From the NCBI GenBank assembly GCA_025060595.1, contig JANXBX010000007.1:37785-101784 (forward strand): a stretch of 64,000 nt of DNA, given 5' to 3'. The notes below the pieces were generated by a model, which saw nothing but the letters and a program-made list of their open reading frames with translations, searched no databases and was not told where the DNA came from. The translations under genes were made by a program, and so were the position numbers. Origin of the DNA: Synergistota bacterium. GTDB lineage: Bacteria > Synergistota > GBS-1. Of this stretch, positions 62,915 through 64,000 are shown one piece after another (positions within the stretch are counted from its first letter, which is position 1; each line of letters opens with the position of its first letter).

Positions 62915-63329
62915 TATTAAATCCCCCTTTCAGGGGCTTAGGCGAAGTTTCTTCAGCCTTTCCCTCTCTCATCTTCTTAATCGCCATATCCCAAGCATCT
63001 CTAAGATCCTGAAGCATCTTTAACACTTCATCAACTGGCTTAACATCCTTATTCACATTAGCCTCGACCAAGCGATAGTGCATATATTCATAAAGCCTAA
63101 ATAGATTCATGGCGATTTCCCCCACCTCCATGTTAAGCGAAACCATAAGCTCAATTATTATATCCTGTGTTTTTATAAGAAAAGTATGAGCTTCCGGTAT
63201 GTTTTTATCTTCTATCGCCTTTTTAGCCTTCTTCAGAAAATTTATAGCGCCATCGTATAGCATTAAAAGAAGCTGTTCCGGTTTTGCAGTCTGGACCTGA
63301 GTTTGTTTATACTGCTCATAAACGTTCAT
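62904..63329 (-). CDS. fliS: Flagellar export chaperone FliS
   Basis: 141 residues, four-helix FliS fold: YEQYKQTQVQTAKPEQLLLMLYDGAINFL at the N-terminus (region 4-32), then LFRLYEYMHYRLVEAN and a C-terminal tail. Binds flagellin before secretion. Marks the organism as flagellated. Confidence 0.95.
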   Translation of the reverse strand: MNVYEQYKQTQVQTAKPEQLLLMLYDGAINFLKKAKKAIEDKNIPEAHTFLIKTQDIIIELMVSLNMEVGEIAMNLFRLYEYMHYRLVEANVNKDVKPVDEVLKMLQDLRDAWDMAIKKMREGKAEETSPKPLKGGFNIAG

Positions 63330-63358
63330 AATGACACCTTCCCATTTATTTATCGGCC

Positions 63359-64000
63359 CTAAAACCTCTCCTCCTTAAGCCTTCTAGATAACAAAGTCAA
63401 TAACTCCTCAAGCTTTCGAGCAACTATCTCATATGTTTCCTTACCCTTTCCATAAGGATCCGGAATCTCATAAGACTCCAATTTTTCTCCAAGCTTACGC
63501 AACTGAAAGATTTTAGAAGATAACTGATCCTCCACTCGAGCCAATATTATACTCATCTCTCTCTCAATATCATTCATTTCTCTCTTAAGCTCCTCATACC
63601 TTCTCTTAAGAATCTCGAGTCTATCTTTCTCAAAGCTCAGTAACCTTTCCTTTTCCCTCTCAAGAGCGTCTAAAGCCCTTTCATACTCGGCTATATCTCT
63701 TGATATCTCGGGAAAAACAAATTCGCTTAAAAGGAAGGTCTTTCCTTTTGCCTGTGGGAATCTCTCTAAAAGCTCTCTCTTTTGAGTAAGACTCATCGTC
63801 AAAATTAGATCTGCCTCGTTAACGTCCTTTTCCGTCAAACTTCTTGCCCTATGTAAGCTAATGTCTATACCCCTTTCACGCATAACCTCTTGGGCCCATC
63901 GAGATGCTTCCATACCATCGATAGCGCTTAAACCGGCAGATTTAACCTCTATACTATCCGAGGAAAGCATACGCTTTAACATCGCTTCAGCCATAGGACT
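63359..64000 (-). CDS. LMW protein-tyrosine-phosphatase-like protein with coiled-coil insert, partial
   Basis: Start lies beyond the window end; the frame is open to base 64000 (SPMAEAML…, so the C-x5-R P-loop is just outside). Residues 1-96 (counted from the first visible Met) match LMW-PTP/YwlE/ArsC-type enzymes (SAGLSAIDGMEAS, ADLILTMSLTQK, FLLSEFV). Then about 80 residues of charged coiled coil (about 97-175) are inserted before the family's general-acid loop DPYG (Asp179) and the final helix. Next to fliS and flgN. Confidence 0.85.
   Translation of the reverse strand, partial: SPMAEAMLKRMLSSDSIEVKSAGLSAIDGMEASRWAQEVMRERGIDISLHRARSLTEKDVNEADLILTMSLTQKRELLERFPQAKGKTFLLSEFVFPEISRDIAEYERALDALEREKERLLSFEKDRLEILKRRYEELKREMNDIEREMSIILARVEDQLSSKIFQLRKLGEKLESYEIPDPYGKGKETYEIVARKLEELLTLLSRRLKEERF

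Overview
The window is an AT-rich, very gene-dense bacterial chromosome segment with no mobile elements, CRISPR or RNA genes that I can see, and no gene-free stretch above 300 bases. Gene content is that of an anaerobic, probably thermophilic, amino-acid-fermenting, flagellated bacterium: class III ribonucleotide reductase, tungstate uptake, a tungsten aldehyde:ferredoxin oxidoreductase (AOR), and a multi-subunit NAD-linked [NiFe] hydrogenase. A secreted protein at 20.2-20.8 kb ends in what looks like a Synergist-CTERM sorting tail (GGGGC, hydrophobic helix, basic end). The hydrogenase resembles the NiFe-HydABCSL type known from Acetomicrobium, so I place the organism in Synergistota (inference).

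Layout. 0-3.4 kb: 3' part of fhs, then mnmA with a ThiF/MoeB-like enzyme. 3.5-8.3 kb: RpiR regulator, class III aminotransferase, two CoA-transferase subunits and a thiolase. 8.3-10.8 kb: nicotinamidase, small protein, glyA, LOG-family protein. 10.9-14.2 kb: nrdR-nrdD-nrdG. 14.2-16.4 kb: PQQ-repeat lipoprotein, coiled-coil membrane protein, queT. 16.5-20.1 kb: DUF1445 hydro-lyase, MtdB-like dehydrogenase, pheA, tyrA. 20.2-23.9 kb: Synergist-CTERM protein and the tungstate transporter wtpABC.

24-42.2 kb, minus strand: about 18 kb of 22 closely packed genes bounded by one good promoter (42.23-42.26 kb) and one 18-bp terminator (23.91-23.95 kb). In transcription order it encodes polyferredoxin, AOR, MoaD-like protein, FAD amine oxidoreductase, ornithine-cyclodeaminase-like enzyme, a DRTGG/CBS-ATPase/DRTGG/PHP accessory block, two NuoE-NuoF modules, a NuoG-like HydA, HydS, HydL, the hydrogenase protease, HypA, HypB and a DJ-1/PfpI protein. 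Together with wtpABC it reads as one tungsten/ferredoxin/NADH/H2 redox system. Aldehyde oxidation would reduce ferredoxin, and a bifurcating hydrogenase would combine ferredoxin and NADH to make H2.

42.3-49.9 kb: housekeeping operon (spoVS, hisS, aspS, acpS, nnrDE, tsaE, tsaB, AI-2E-type membrane protein). 50-53.5 kb: mscS, and panB with a PanE-like reductase. 53.5-61.4 kb: the rimP-nusA-ylxR-ylxQ-infB-DUF503-rbfA-nrnA-truB-ribF-lplA operon, preceded by a leader hairpin that looks like an attenuator. 61.4-64 kb: M48 peptidase, flgN, fliS and a partial LMW tyrosine phosphatase carrying a coiled-coil insertion.

Points that stand out: two essential-type genes (hydrogenase protease and acpS) appear to start at CTG. 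Three genes have an extended -10 box so close to the ATG that they look leaderless. In the redox locus an entire NuoF paralogue and a stand-alone subunit have lost their N-terminal [2Fe-2S] cysteines.
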